Below are positions 1 to 4,610 of a stretch of 6,419 nucleotides of DNA, one piece after another (within the stretch, counting starts at the first letter, position 1; the number at the start of each line of letters is the position of its first letter). The notes beneath the pieces are model-generated. The model did not search any database, was not told the origin of the DNA, and worked only from the letters and a program-made list of their open reading frames with translations. The translations under genes and the position numbers were made by a program. The DNA is from Eggerthellaceae bacterium. GTDB taxonomy: Bacteria > Actinomycetota > Coriobacteriia > Coriobacteriales > Eggerthellaceae. The stretch lies in the NCBI GenBank assembly GCA_900754495.1, contig CAAEDC010000062.1:1-6419 (forward strand), given 5' to 3'.

Positions 1-106
1 AAAAGATTTTTTGGTTCTGTATGCTGTTGCTCTCGCCGCCGTCCCTGTCCTCGTCGCCTACGGAAAGGCGGGAGTAAAGGGCTGTGATTTTATTGTAATT
101 GCTCAT
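1..106 (-). CDS. Large serine recombinase (TnpX/TndX type), N-terminal 35 residues, runs off window
   Basis: This is the start of a site-specific recombinase that cuts and rejoins DNA through a covalent phosphoserine link and moves its own element. The visible 35 residues begin MSNYNKITALYSRLSVGDE and continue with GGESNSIQNQ. They carry the Y-x-R-x-S active-site motif (Tyr11, Arg13, nucleophile Ser15) and the Ser-Ile-x-Asn-Gln segment typical of the resolvase catalytic domain in TnpX (Tn4451) and TndX (Tn5397) relatives. Family members are usually 500-700 residues, so nearly all of the protein lies left of the window. The chosen ATG (104-106) has an AGGAGG ribosome site at 116-121, 9 bases upstream. 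An in-frame ATG two codons earlier is only 3 bases from that site and is less likely. Codon use is richer in A and T than in the flanking genes, which fits a recent arrival from another host. Family assignment is firm; the exact subfamily cannot be fixed from 35 residues. Confidence 0.9.
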   Translation of the reverse strand, partial: MSNYNKITALYSRLSVGDEDRDGGESNSIQNQKIF

Positions 107-162
107 GTGCATATCCCTCCTGCGTCTATAAAGGTGTTGTTTACAGTTAAGATTATGCACTC
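1..162 (-). mobile_element. End of a serine-recombinase mobile element inserted in virD4
   Basis: From about position 162 leftward the sequence stops encoding the coupling protein, loses GC content, and within 60 bp begins a large serine recombinase. The join falls directly after the codons for HGSARW, the point where the VirD4 family normally continues with a glycine-containing segment and the ATPase domain. The minus-strand bases at 162-161 are GA, the crossover dinucleotide known for TnpX/TndX-type enzymes, so 161-162 is the likely junction. Only one end is visible; cargo and the other junction lie outside. The junction position is inferred from where homology to VirD4 ends, so it could be off by a few bases. 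Confidence 0.75.
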
Positions 163-437
163 CAGCGGGCGGAGCCGTGCTCCTCGCCCTGGCGGTACGT
201 GCCCGCGCGCACGAGGCTGCGCGCCCAGACCGCCCAGGGTATGCATGCGGCCATGAGGCCCACGGCAAGCGCCATGGGCTCCGCCGCGAGCCCCGTTTCG
301 GGAATCGCCGACAGCAGGACTGGGGCGTCGCATGCGGGGAACCCCGACGCGGCGGCCGCAGCCGCGAGCGCGTCTCCGGCGCAGAAGCAGGCGGCGCTTG
401 CGGCACCCGCCGCGAGCGCCTGCGCAAGCGGCCTCAT
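153..437 (-). pseudogene. VirD4/TraG-type conjugative coupling protein, 5' fragment interrupted by insertion
   Basis: This is the N-terminus of the type IV coupling protein, the membrane ATPase that hands the relaxase-DNA complex to the conjugation channel. The reading frame gives 94 residues. Residues 5-31 and 51-72 are hydrophobic and could be the two N-terminal membrane helices of the family. Residues 81-92 read YRQGEEHGSARW, matching the conserved segment (Y-R-x-G-x-E-x-G-S-A-R-W) that precedes the nucleotide-binding domain in Gram-positive ICEs. After Trp92 come two codons of foreign sequence and a TAA stop (153-155). Walker A, Walker B and the rest of a normal 550-650 residue protein are absent. 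The ATG at 435-437 overlaps the TGA of the upstream gene (ATGA), which indicates translational coupling. The rest of the gene probably survives on the far side of the inserted element. As it stands the product should be non-functional. Confidence 0.85.
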
Positions 438-982
438 TTCGCCCTCGTCTCGACGCCGCGCGACATCTCGCGCGACTTTCCCTTGGCGGCCTCCAGTCGG
501 GATGACGCCTCCCTGGCGCGCGCCGCCTTCTCCGCGATGGGTTCGCCCTTGATACGCTCGCGCATCTGCGAGAGTTCCTTTCCCGCGCGCTGGGCGGATG
601 CGCGCGTGGTCTTCTCGAGGTCCTTGAAAGCCTCGTTCACTGCGGGCGCATCCTCGACCATGAAGACGAGATGCTCGCCCTCCGGCATGGGCGCGAACTC
701 GTGTCGGATGCCCTCGCGCGAGAGTTTCTCGTCGATGGCCTGGCGGATGGTCTCGTACTCGGGAAGCGCTGTGAATTCGGACAGGTCGAGCTTTGCCCAC
801 TCGGCCACGCTGCGGCCAGGTTCGGCCCCGCCTTCGATTGCGTCTTCGCCGCGGGCGCGCCTGAATGCCGATGCGAGCCGCTCGCCGCTGGCCATCATGG
901 CCGCCTCGCCGGCATCCTGACCTATGCGGATCATCCAGTCGACGAGTTTCTCTCCGGAGTCGTCGCCGAAGTCGTTTGTCAT
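434..982 (-). CDS. PcfB-like (DUF3801) conjugal transfer accessory protein
   Basis: This 182-residue soluble protein resembles the PcfB/DUF3801 family, in which enterococcal PcfB helps dock the relaxosome on the coupling protein PcfC. The recognisable core is about residues 58-125: an acidic helix with a D-L-S-E-F-type motif (residues 66-70), a helix, and a strand reading EHLVFMVED (103-111) before an A-x-x-E-A-F-K segment (about 114-120). The C-terminal third (125-182) is rich in Lys, Arg, Glu and Ala and is probably a long helix or coiled coil. No signal peptide or membrane segment is seen. The gene sits directly upstream of virD4 and its TGA overlaps the virD4 ATG, the usual arrangement in Tn1549-like elements. 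A purine-rich GGAAGG lies upstream of the ATG at 980-982. The assignment rests on partial motif similarity plus the very typical neighbour. Confidence 0.7.
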   Translation of the reverse strand: MTNDFGDDSGEKLVDWMIRIGQDAGEAAMMASGERLASAFRRARGEDAIEGGAEPGRSVAEWAKLDLSEFTALPEYETIRQAIDEKLSREGIRHEFAPMPEGEHLVFMVEDAPAVNEAFKDLEKTTRASAQRAGKELSQMRERIKGEPIAEKAARAREASSRLEAAKGKSREMSRGVETRAK

Positions 983-1004
983 GCTTCTTGTCCCTTCCTC
1001 TTGG

Positions 1005-1021
1005 TGGGACAGACTGTCCCA
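1005..1021. promoter_or_regulatory. 17-bp palindrome upstream of the pcfB-virD4 operon
   Basis: TGGGACAG-A-CTGTCCCA is an 8+8 perfect inverted repeat around one central base. It lies 22 bases before the pcfB-like start codon and 41 bases beyond the upstream terminator, where a promoter for the transfer operon would be expected. Its size and symmetry fit a binding site for a dimeric repressor. With a one-base centre it would make a poor RNA hairpin, so a DNA-binding role is more likely. I do not recognise a regulator for it, and a dispersed genomic palindrome is an alternative. Confidence 0.4.
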
Positions 1022-1031
1022 GTCGCTTTCC

Positions 1032-1063
1032 GAAAACAGAGAAGGCGGGGTGAACCCGCCTTC
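1032..1063 (-). terminator. Rho-independent terminator after the 172-residue gene
   Basis: On the minus strand a perfect 9-bp stem GAAGGCGGG / CCCGCCTTC with a five-base loop (1041-1063) is followed by TCTGTTTT (ending near 1033). It begins 10 bases after the TGA of the gene at 1074-1592. It separates the regulatory/replication genes from the pcfB-virD4 transfer genes, which implies that the transfer genes need their own promoter or read-through control. Confidence 0.8.
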
Positions 1064-1073
1064 GTAAGTGTGT

Positions 1074-1592
1074 TCAGCGAAGCTCCGCCCGCGCGCCGCG
1101 CGTGGGCGTCATCGCCGTTTTGTTCAGTTGCTGGATGGAATCGCGTGCGCGTCTGGCGGCATCCTCGATGCTCGGAACCGCCTCCATGTACTCGAGGCGC
1201 TTGCACTGCTCTGGAGTTGCGCGATGCATGCACTCTATCGCATGTGAGAACCTCTCGGGCTCCTGCACGATGCGGCCGAAGGACCAACTCTCGAAGGCGA
1301 GCCAGCCGGAGTCGGTGCGCTTCAGCGTCCACCACTCGTCGCCGCCGTCGACCTGCTGCACGAAGGCGAGATCCTCGTACACGATCCCCTGGCGCAGCGC
1401 CCAGTTTCCGTGCGCGAAGAAGCCGCGCAGCTCTTCCACGCTGCCGGCCTTCGCGAACTCGTAGGGGTATTCCTCGAGGTAGGGGTCGTCTTGCCAGGGG
1501 TATCCGCCCCGCCTGAGCCAGCCGTTCTCCTGGCATTTGTCGGCGAGCTCCCGCTTGGTTCTCTCGTCGGCTTCCTTCAACCTGCCCGTCAT
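1074..1592 (-). CDS. Conserved-looking hypothetical ICE protein, 172 residues
   Basis: I do not recognise a named family. The 172-residue product is soluble, with no signal peptide or membrane helix. Residues 1-22 are highly charged. Residues 24-105 are rich in aromatics and look like a compact mixed domain: GWLRRGGYPWQDDPYLEEY near 24-42, then GFFAHGNWALRQGIVYEDLA, then GGDEWWTLKR and GWLAFESWSFGRI. The segment from about 113 to 160 contains the charged pieces CMHRATPEQCKRLEYM and IEDAARRARDSI and is probably helical. Two cysteines (near 113 and 122) lie close together. The start at 1590-1592 is well supported by GGAGG at 1597-1601, four bases upstream. It lies between a helicase loader and pcfB, and is followed by a strong terminator, so it ends the regulatory/replication transcript. 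Unannotated proteins with a similar GNWA-RQG and GGDEWWTLK pattern seem to occur in other ICEs, but this is recollection and not a search. Confidence 0.8.
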   Translation of the reverse strand: MTGRLKEADERTKRELADKCQENGWLRRGGYPWQDDPYLEEYPYEFAKAGSVEELRGFFAHGNWALRQGIVYEDLAFVQQVDGGDEWWTLKRTDSGWLAFESWSFGRIVQEPERFSHAIECMHRATPEQCKRLEYMEAVPSIEDAARRARDSIQQLNKTAMTPTRGARAELR

Positions 1593-1613
1593 CGTTCCTC
1601 CATCGCCTTCCGG

Positions 1614-1639
1614 AGTCGGCTGCCATCCGCACGCCGACT
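1614..1639. repeat. Hairpin-forming inverted repeat upstream of the hypothetical gene
   Basis: AGTCGGC (1614-1620) and GCCGACT (1633-1639) pair perfectly. The intervening bases can add TGC/GCA with a bulged C, giving about 10 bp of stem. It lies about 22 bases before the start codon of the 172-residue gene, in the 133-bp gap after the helicase-loader gene. No T-run follows on either strand, so it is unlikely to be an intrinsic terminator. RNA processing, translation control or a protein site are possible. Confidence 0.4.
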
Positions 1640-1725
1640 GCCCTCGATTCTTGTCGCGATTTACTCACAGACTCGCCGATGGCGTCGGCGGGAGAAGGCG
1701 CCGTCGTCCCGGCAAGTCCCGTCGG

Positions 1726-2469
1726 TCACATCCTTGACGCAATCCTCATATCCGGCCCCGTGAGGTGGATGGGGATGGTGGTCTCCGAGAGCCGGCTCGC
1801 GATAGCCTCGGCGGTCTCCGTCTCTCCCTTCCTTCCAAGCCTTTTCGATAGCGCCTGGGGCGAGTAGTTCGAGGTGAAGATGGTCGGCCTCATGTTTTCG
1901 TATCGGGCGTTTATCACAAGGAACATCATGTTCGAGGACCACTCCTTGGCATCCTCTTTGCCGAGGTCGTCGAGGACGAGGACGTCGCATGCAGCGTATC
2001 TGGAAATGACCGAATCGGTCTCCCCGTTCCCCGAGAAGCTCGCCTTGATCCTCTCGAGCATCGCCGATGCCGTTGTGAACACCGTGCGGTAGCCGGCGTC
2101 CACGAAGGCGTTCGCCAAGGCTGCGGCTGAATAGCTTTTCCCCCTTCCGACCGAGCCGTATATGTAGAGGCCTCGCCCTGCGCTGCCCTCGAACGACTCG
2201 AGGTAGTCGATGAGGTCCTGGTGCTGGACGGTCGCGCCGAGGAACCGCTTCGGGATCCCCGCGCGCTTGCGGCGCTCGGCCAGGCGCGCTTCCCTCTTCG
2301 CGGCTTCCATCCTCTCGGCTCGCGCCCTTTGCCCGCGTGCGCCCTCGCAGTCGCATTCGCGGAACCCCGCGACGATCCGCCTGGCGCCGAACTCGACCAC
2401 GCATGGAGCGAGGGGGCGCCCGCAGTATTCGCAGCAAGCCTCCGAATGCGTCGGCTTCGATTCGCCCAT
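1726..2469 (-). CDS. DnaC/DnaI-like AAA+ helicase loader
   Basis: This is an ATPase of the DnaC/DnaI/IstB type, which loads replicative helicase onto DNA; in an ICE it serves replication of the excised element. The 247 residues show an N-terminal cysteine cluster (Cys12, 13, 16, 23, 39, 41) that may bind zinc as in DnaI, then a basic linker to about 75. The AAA+ core has Walker A GSVGRGKS (105-112), Walker B VLVLDD (163-168), sensor-1 TSN (199-201) and a Box VII arginine in ASRLSE (Arg226, the likely arginine finger). IstB transposition helpers share the core, but no transposase is nearby. The frame is open further upstream, but ATG 2467-2469 is preferred: it is 8 bases after the stop of the upstream gene, with AGGA just upstream, and the longer form would overlap that gene. 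The pair is almost certainly co-transcribed. Confidence 0.9.
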   Translation of the reverse strand: MGESKPTHSEACCEYCGRPLAPCVVEFGARRIVAGFRECDCEGARGQRARAERMEAAKREARLAERRKRAGIPKRFLGATVQHQDLIDYLESFEGSAGRGLYIYGSVGRGKSYSAAALANAFVDAGYRTVFTTASAMLERIKASFSGNGETDSVISRYAACDVLVLDDLGKEDAKEWSSNMMFLVINARYENMRPTIFTSNYSPQALSKRLGRKGETETAEAIASRLSETTIPIHLTGPDMRIASRM

Positions 2470-2477
2470 GGCACGTC

Positions 2478-2939
2478 CTATCTGTAATCTTTGTTTTCCG
2501 TCTTTGTTATTAGCTGGCAAGGCGTCAGGGGTCGGCATGGCGTCTGGTCATGCAGAAGGCGGCACGGGCGCGGCCCGCGGTCATCCGATGGCATTTCGCC
2601 ATGCGTCGACTGGCCGGCCCCCTCGATTGCCCCCTTCGCCCTTCGGGCCGCCTCGAAGTCTATGCGGTAGACCTTCGTCTCCCTCCCTTTGGAAAGCTCT
2701 TGGCGGCCTACCTCGAACACAAGGCCCACCTCCTCGAGCTTCCTCACCGCTCGGACAACGCTTCGCGTGTCGACTCCGAGAATCTTGCCCAGATGCGCCT
2801 TGCTCTCGAAGTAGGGGGATCCGCTTTCGCAGAAGCCGTAGATCCGGGCGTACACAAGGAGGGGGAGGCCTGTGAGGCCGAGCCCCCTCGTCATGAACTC
2901 CCTTACGATGATGAAAGCCTCGTCGCTACGCTCCGCCAT
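2478..2939 (-). CDS. Winged-helix replication-initiator-like protein
   Basis: This 153-residue protein has a winged helix-turn-helix of the kind found in RepA_N/DnaD-like initiators of ICEs and phages. Residues 10-37 are a helical dimer-like segment (FMTRGLGLTGLPLLVYARIY), residues 44-71 contain the helix-turn-helix (AHLGKILGVDTRSVVRAVRK), and 73-93 form the wing (GLVFEVG to TKVYRID). The tail from about 105 is polar, rich in Pro and Cys, and looks disordered; such tails in this class often bind the partner loader. The helicase-loader gene follows after 8 bases, so the two probably act as an initiator and loader pair for the element. The frame is open upstream to 3074, but that part overlaps the preceding gene and does not look coded. 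ATG 2937-2939, with GGGGAA upstream, restores a 20-base gap. A transcriptional regulator role cannot be excluded. Confidence 0.8.
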   Translation of the reverse strand: MAERSDEAFIIVREFMTRGLGLTGLPLLVYARIYGFCESGSPYFESKAHLGKILGVDTRSVVRAVRKLEEVGLVFEVGRQELSKGRETKVYRIDFEAARRAKGAIEGAGQSTHGEMPSDDRGPRPCRLLHDQTPCRPLTPCQLITKTENKDYR

Positions 2940-2959
2940 GCCGGTCGTTCCCCGCGTCC

Positions 2960-3193
2960 CTAGACCGCATTGCGCTTGCTCCACTCGAGGAGCTCGTCGC
3001 GATAGGCGAAGAACCCGCGCTTCTTGCCGTTCATGCGCCTCAAAGGCAGGGGGTCGTCCTCGCGCTTGTGCCACTCGTAGACGCTGTTTCGGCTTACGCG
3101 GAACAGAATTGCAATCTCCTCGACCGAATACGTGTCCTGGACAAGGACGGGCGTCTTGACGAAGACGCCAGATGTTTTTCTATCAGAAATCAT
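2960..3193 (-). CDS. Excisionase/MerR-like helix-turn-helix protein
   Basis: This small DNA-binding protein of 77 residues has the HTH_17/excisionase layout. Residues 22-42 (YSVEEIAILFRVSRNSVYEWH) form the helix-turn-helix, and 50-71 (PLRRMNGKKRGFFAYRDELLEW) give the basic wing and closing helix. Such proteins direct ICE excision by bending DNA at the attachment site, or regulate the early promoter. The start at 3191-3193 has AAGGAG at 3202-3207, eight bases upstream. It is the second of two proteins of this type in a row and precedes the initiator gene by 20 bases, so it probably belongs to the same transcript. Which of the two is the true excisionase cannot be decided from sequence. Confidence 0.8.
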   Translation of the reverse strand: MISDRKTSGVFVKTPVLVQDTYSVEEIAILFRVSRNSVYEWHKREDDPLPLRRMNGKKRGFFAYRDELLEWSKRNAV

Positions 3194-3256
3194 ATCGAGT
3201 GCTCCTTCCGAAGGCGGCGGAACGCGGCAGCGCGCGCAAGAGCGCCGTCAGCATGC

Positions 3257-3481
3257 CTACCGCCTTCCAAGGGCCCGGTCGACAGCTTCGATATCGAAGC
3301 GAATGGTCTTCGCGCTGAGCCTCACGCAGGGAATCGAGCCCTTGCGGGCCATCGACAGCACCCTTCTGGGCGTTATTCCGAGATGCCGGGACACTTCCTC
3401 CGCATCAACGAGGTCGGACAGCGATTGGCTCGATCCTCCGAATCGCCGAAGGCCTCTGATGCCGTCTTCCGATACGTCCAT
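3257..3481 (-). CDS. Small excisionase-like DNA-binding protein
   Basis: This 74-residue protein has an HTH_17-type fold: a 20-residue polar N-terminus, helix-turn-helix at about 24-47 (LVDAEEVSRHLGITPRRVLSM), and the typical ending GSIPCVRLSAKTIRFDIEAV in which Ile-Pro-x-x-Arg and a final Phe-Asp/Trp-x helix contact DNA. This pattern is common to ICE and prophage excisionases and to small MerR-like regulators. The frame is open upstream to 3808 but the extension shows no domain, so ATG 3479-3481 with AAAGGA just before it is chosen. It is the first gene of the ICE block and lies next to the likely attachment region, the usual place for xis. A tyrosine integrase, the usual partner, is not adjacent. 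Confidence 0.75.
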   Translation of the reverse strand: MDVSEDGIRGLRRFGGSSQSLSDLVDAEEVSRHLGITPRRVLSMARKGSIPCVRLSAKTIRFDIEAVDRALGRR

Positions 3482-3556
3482 GGGTTTCCTTTCGTCTCCA
3501 CAAGGCGCTCTTAAAGCGTTTCGAGCACCGATAGCTCCAATAAAGTCCTTTCGGTC

Positions 3557-3585
3557 ATGTTCGAGCCGGAGTCGAATGGGGTCAA
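3557..3585 (-). promoter_or_regulatory. Possible sigma-70 promoter for the ICE regulatory genes
   Basis: On the minus strand TTGACC (3580-3585) matches the -35 consensus at five of six positions and is 17 bases from GAACAT (3557-3562), which matches the -10 at only three of six. It lies directly downstream of a terminator-like hairpin and about 76 bases before the first excisionase-like gene, where a promoter is needed. The weak -10 makes this tentative; it may depend on an activator. Confidence 0.25.
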
Positions 3586-3611
3586 AACGGGAAAAGCGGG
3601 CTTGTCCCGCT
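3584..3611 (-). terminator. Terminator-like hairpin upstream of the ICE genes
   Basis: AGCGGG (3595-3600) and CCCGCT (3606-3611) form a perfect 6-bp GC-rich stem with a five-base loop. On the minus strand it is followed by TTTCCCGTTTT, giving two short T-runs. It would stop transcripts coming from the ECF/DtxR region before they enter the ICE. The T-run is broken by CCCG, so strength is uncertain. Confidence 0.5.
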
Positions 3612-3790
3612 AAGTCCCTGCATGTCATTCGTTGACGAAATCTGCGCAATCCGCCGCAAGCGCCACCCAGGTAGTAGTTTTGCTTTATGTGCCTTGATTT
3701 TCGGGATGCGTCCTGCAACTTGAAGGCCTTGGCCGCAGATAATCGAGATGATGAGGTGGGGACCTGACAAGGAAGAAGAGAACGACATAG

Positions 3791-3825
3791 CAAAGCGGCC
3801 CCGTCCAATTCGGAGGGCCGCTTTG
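3791..3825. repeat. 11-bp inverted repeat, hairpin in the border region
   Basis: CAAAGCGGCCC (3791-3801) pairs perfectly with GGGCCGCTTTG (3815-3825) around a 13-base loop, and TCC/GGA inside the loop can add three pairs. It lies about 100 bases downstream of the DtxR-type regulator stop. The flanks on both strands lack a long T-run, so it would be a poor intrinsic terminator apart from the CTTTG at the stem base. It could be a 3' end of the regulator transcript, or an arm-type site next to the attachment core. Confidence 0.5.
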
Positions 3826-3871
3826 CTGGTAGGGGAACTCACCAGATGAATCGGGGCTATCATGAAAGATA

Positions 3872-4019
3872 AGCCGACTCCGCATTGCCGAAGGCGATGA
3901 GGCCGGTCGCTTGGTGATGCTGATCCCTTATCGAAGGGAATCCTGAATCCGCCCTAGGTGGGAGGAGAGCTTCTCGAAAGAATCCGTGGAGATGCAGTGC
4001 TCCATGCGGCATACCTCTT
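3872..4019. repeat. Direct repeat copy A (3' end of intact DtxR-type gene and its downstream region)
   Basis: This stretch matches 4411-4556 in the same orientation at roughly 85% identity, counted by eye, with a two-base gap. It covers about the last 30 codons of the intact regulator and 56 bases beyond its stop. Because the match continues past the stop codon, it records duplication of a DNA segment and not just shared protein similarity. Confidence 0.85.
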
Positions 4020-4344
4020 TGGAGGCAACTTCCGCATTCACCCCGGCGTTGGCGAGCAGACGCTCGAAGAAGCGGTGTTTAGATAGCGTCTCCTCGGCAA
4101 GGTGCTTTCCAGCTGCGGTCAAGCGAACGTCGTGATCGACCACCTCGACAAGGCCCTTACGAGCCAGGTTGCCGAGCGCCTTGGTGACGCTCGCCTTCGA
4201 GAAGCCCAGGCGCTCGGCGATGTCCACGTTGCGGCACGACCCGCGCAGGCGGCGGATCACGAGGATGGCCTCGAGGTAGTCTTCGGACGACTTGGTTGTC
4301 GCCCTGCTCCGTGAGCCGCGGCTCGCATCGGCTTCATCCCTCAT
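3928..4344 (-). CDS. DtxR/MntR-family metal-dependent transcriptional regulator
   Basis: This 138-residue repressor-type protein should bind DNA when loaded with Fe2+ or Mn2+ and control metal uptake. Residues 20-75 form the winged helix-turn-helix (SEDYLEAILVI, then DIAERLGFSKASVTKAL, then LTAAGK), and 85-135 the metal-binding and dimer domain (SKHRFFERLL and VCRMEHCIS). Aligned by eye, candidate metal ligands are Asp22, Glu25, His90, Cys112, Glu115 and His116. Asp22 is MntR-like, whereas Cys112 in the Cys-Arg-x-Glu-His motif is DtxR/IdeR-like. There is no C-terminal SH3/FeoA domain, so it is the short MntR-like form. The first 19 residues are a basic, poorly conserved extension. ATG 4342-4344 has GAGAGG upstream. 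It lies downstream of the ECF transporter genes on the same strand and may control them. The preferred metal cannot be told from sequence. Confidence 0.88.
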   Translation of the reverse strand: MRDEADASRGSRSRATTKSSEDYLEAILVIRRLRGSCRNVDIAERLGFSKASVTKALGNLARKGLVEVVDHDVRLTAAGKHLAEETLSKHRFFERLLANAGVNAEVASKEVCRMEHCISTDSFEKLSSHLGRIQDSLR

Positions 4345-4410
4345 TCAAATCATCCTCTCGTTCGCCTAGTCCCTGCAGGCGACACGGCTTCGCGAACAGT
4401 CCGCCGCACG

Positions 4411-4556
4411 AGCCGACCCCGCATCGGCGAAGACGATGGGGCCGGCCGATTGGCGATGCCGATCCCTCATCGAAGAGAATCCTCGATCCGCTCCAGGCAG
4501 GAGGAGGGGTTCTCGAAAGAATCCGTAGATGCACTGCTCCATGCGGCACGCCTCTT
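4411..4556. repeat. Direct repeat copy B (degenerate copy of the regulator 3' end)
   Basis: This is the partner of 3872-4019, lying between the ATPase gene and the intact regulator. It has about 22 substitutions and lacks two bases in the coding part relative to copy A. Copies in the same orientation about 540 bp apart, with the intact regulator's 5' portion between them, are what a tandem duplication followed by loss of one copy's 5' end would leave. They could also recombine and delete most of the intact gene. Confidence 0.85.
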
Positions 4557-4563
4557 CTGCCAT
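4467..4563 (-). pseudogene. Remnant of a second DtxR-type regulator, C-terminal end only, frameshifted
   Basis: Read on the minus strand, this begins MAEEACRMEQCI, matching the metal-binding motif of the intact neighbour (EVCRMEHCI). It then shifts frame through a two-base deletion, after which the original frame continues as a DSFE-like segment ending in DSLR and a TGA at 4467-4469. No helix-turn-helix coding part is present upstream; the sequence passes within about 50 bases into the end of the ATPase gene. It cannot make a functional regulator. Cys, Glu and the start of the motif are kept, but His is replaced by Gln (MEQC instead of MEHC), which would itself weaken metal binding. Confidence 0.8.
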
Positions 4564-4610
4564 CCGGGAAGGGACGTGGAATCGGCTTCCGCTACGTCGA
4601 GTGAAGACAA

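Larger units (their letters stand above)
162..3611 (-). mobile_element. Integrative and conjugative element, end segment with control, replication and early transfer genes
   Basis: Seven minus-strand genes form the block typical of one end of Tn1549/Tn916-like conjugative elements: excisionase-like regulators, a winged-helix initiator, a DnaC-type loader, a hypothetical gene, a PcfB/DUF3801 gene and virD4. No integrase or relaxase is visible; in this family they may lie at the other end or further into the element. The right limit given here is the terminator-like hairpin before the first excisionase-like gene. The real attachment site could be anywhere in 3482-3927, because no second copy of a core site is available for comparison. 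The left limit is the insertion point of the nested element; ICE sequence should resume beyond it. Confidence 0.65.
3482..3927. other. 446-bp non-coding region holding the probable ICE/chromosome border
   Basis: No frame here has a convincing ribosome site or domain. From left to right it holds the leader of the excisionase-like gene with a weak promoter (3557-3585), a terminator-like hairpin (3595-3611), a less structured stretch (about 3612-3790), a second 11-bp hairpin (3791-3825), and the start of the repeat that flanks the DtxR-type regulator (from 3872). The change from ICE-type genes to chromosomal-type transport genes happens across it, so the attachment site is probably inside. I could not find a direct repeat that marks it, since the other ICE end is outside the window. 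Confidence 0.5.

Noticed and set aside
107..160. Promoter for the serine recombinase, from a TATAGA-like box
   Set aside because: A -35 box at suitable spacing could not be matched well enough to annotate.
979..1668. Long open minus-strand frame overlapping the 172-residue gene
   Set aside because: Its translation is dominated by Arg, Gly and Ala with no domain pattern, as expected for an out-of-phase reading of GC-rich coding DNA. The overlapping frame has a good ribosome site and ordered composition.
3545..3615. Possible tRNA or tRNA fragment as attachment site, from the TTCGAGCC-like stretch
   Set aside because: No acceptor stem, anticodon arm or full cloverleaf could be formed around it on either strand.
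4345..4466. DtxR/MntR box in front of the regulator, suggested by TAGGC-like half sites
   Set aside because: No second half at the right spacing gives a convincing inverted repeat; the match is too short in GC-rich DNA.
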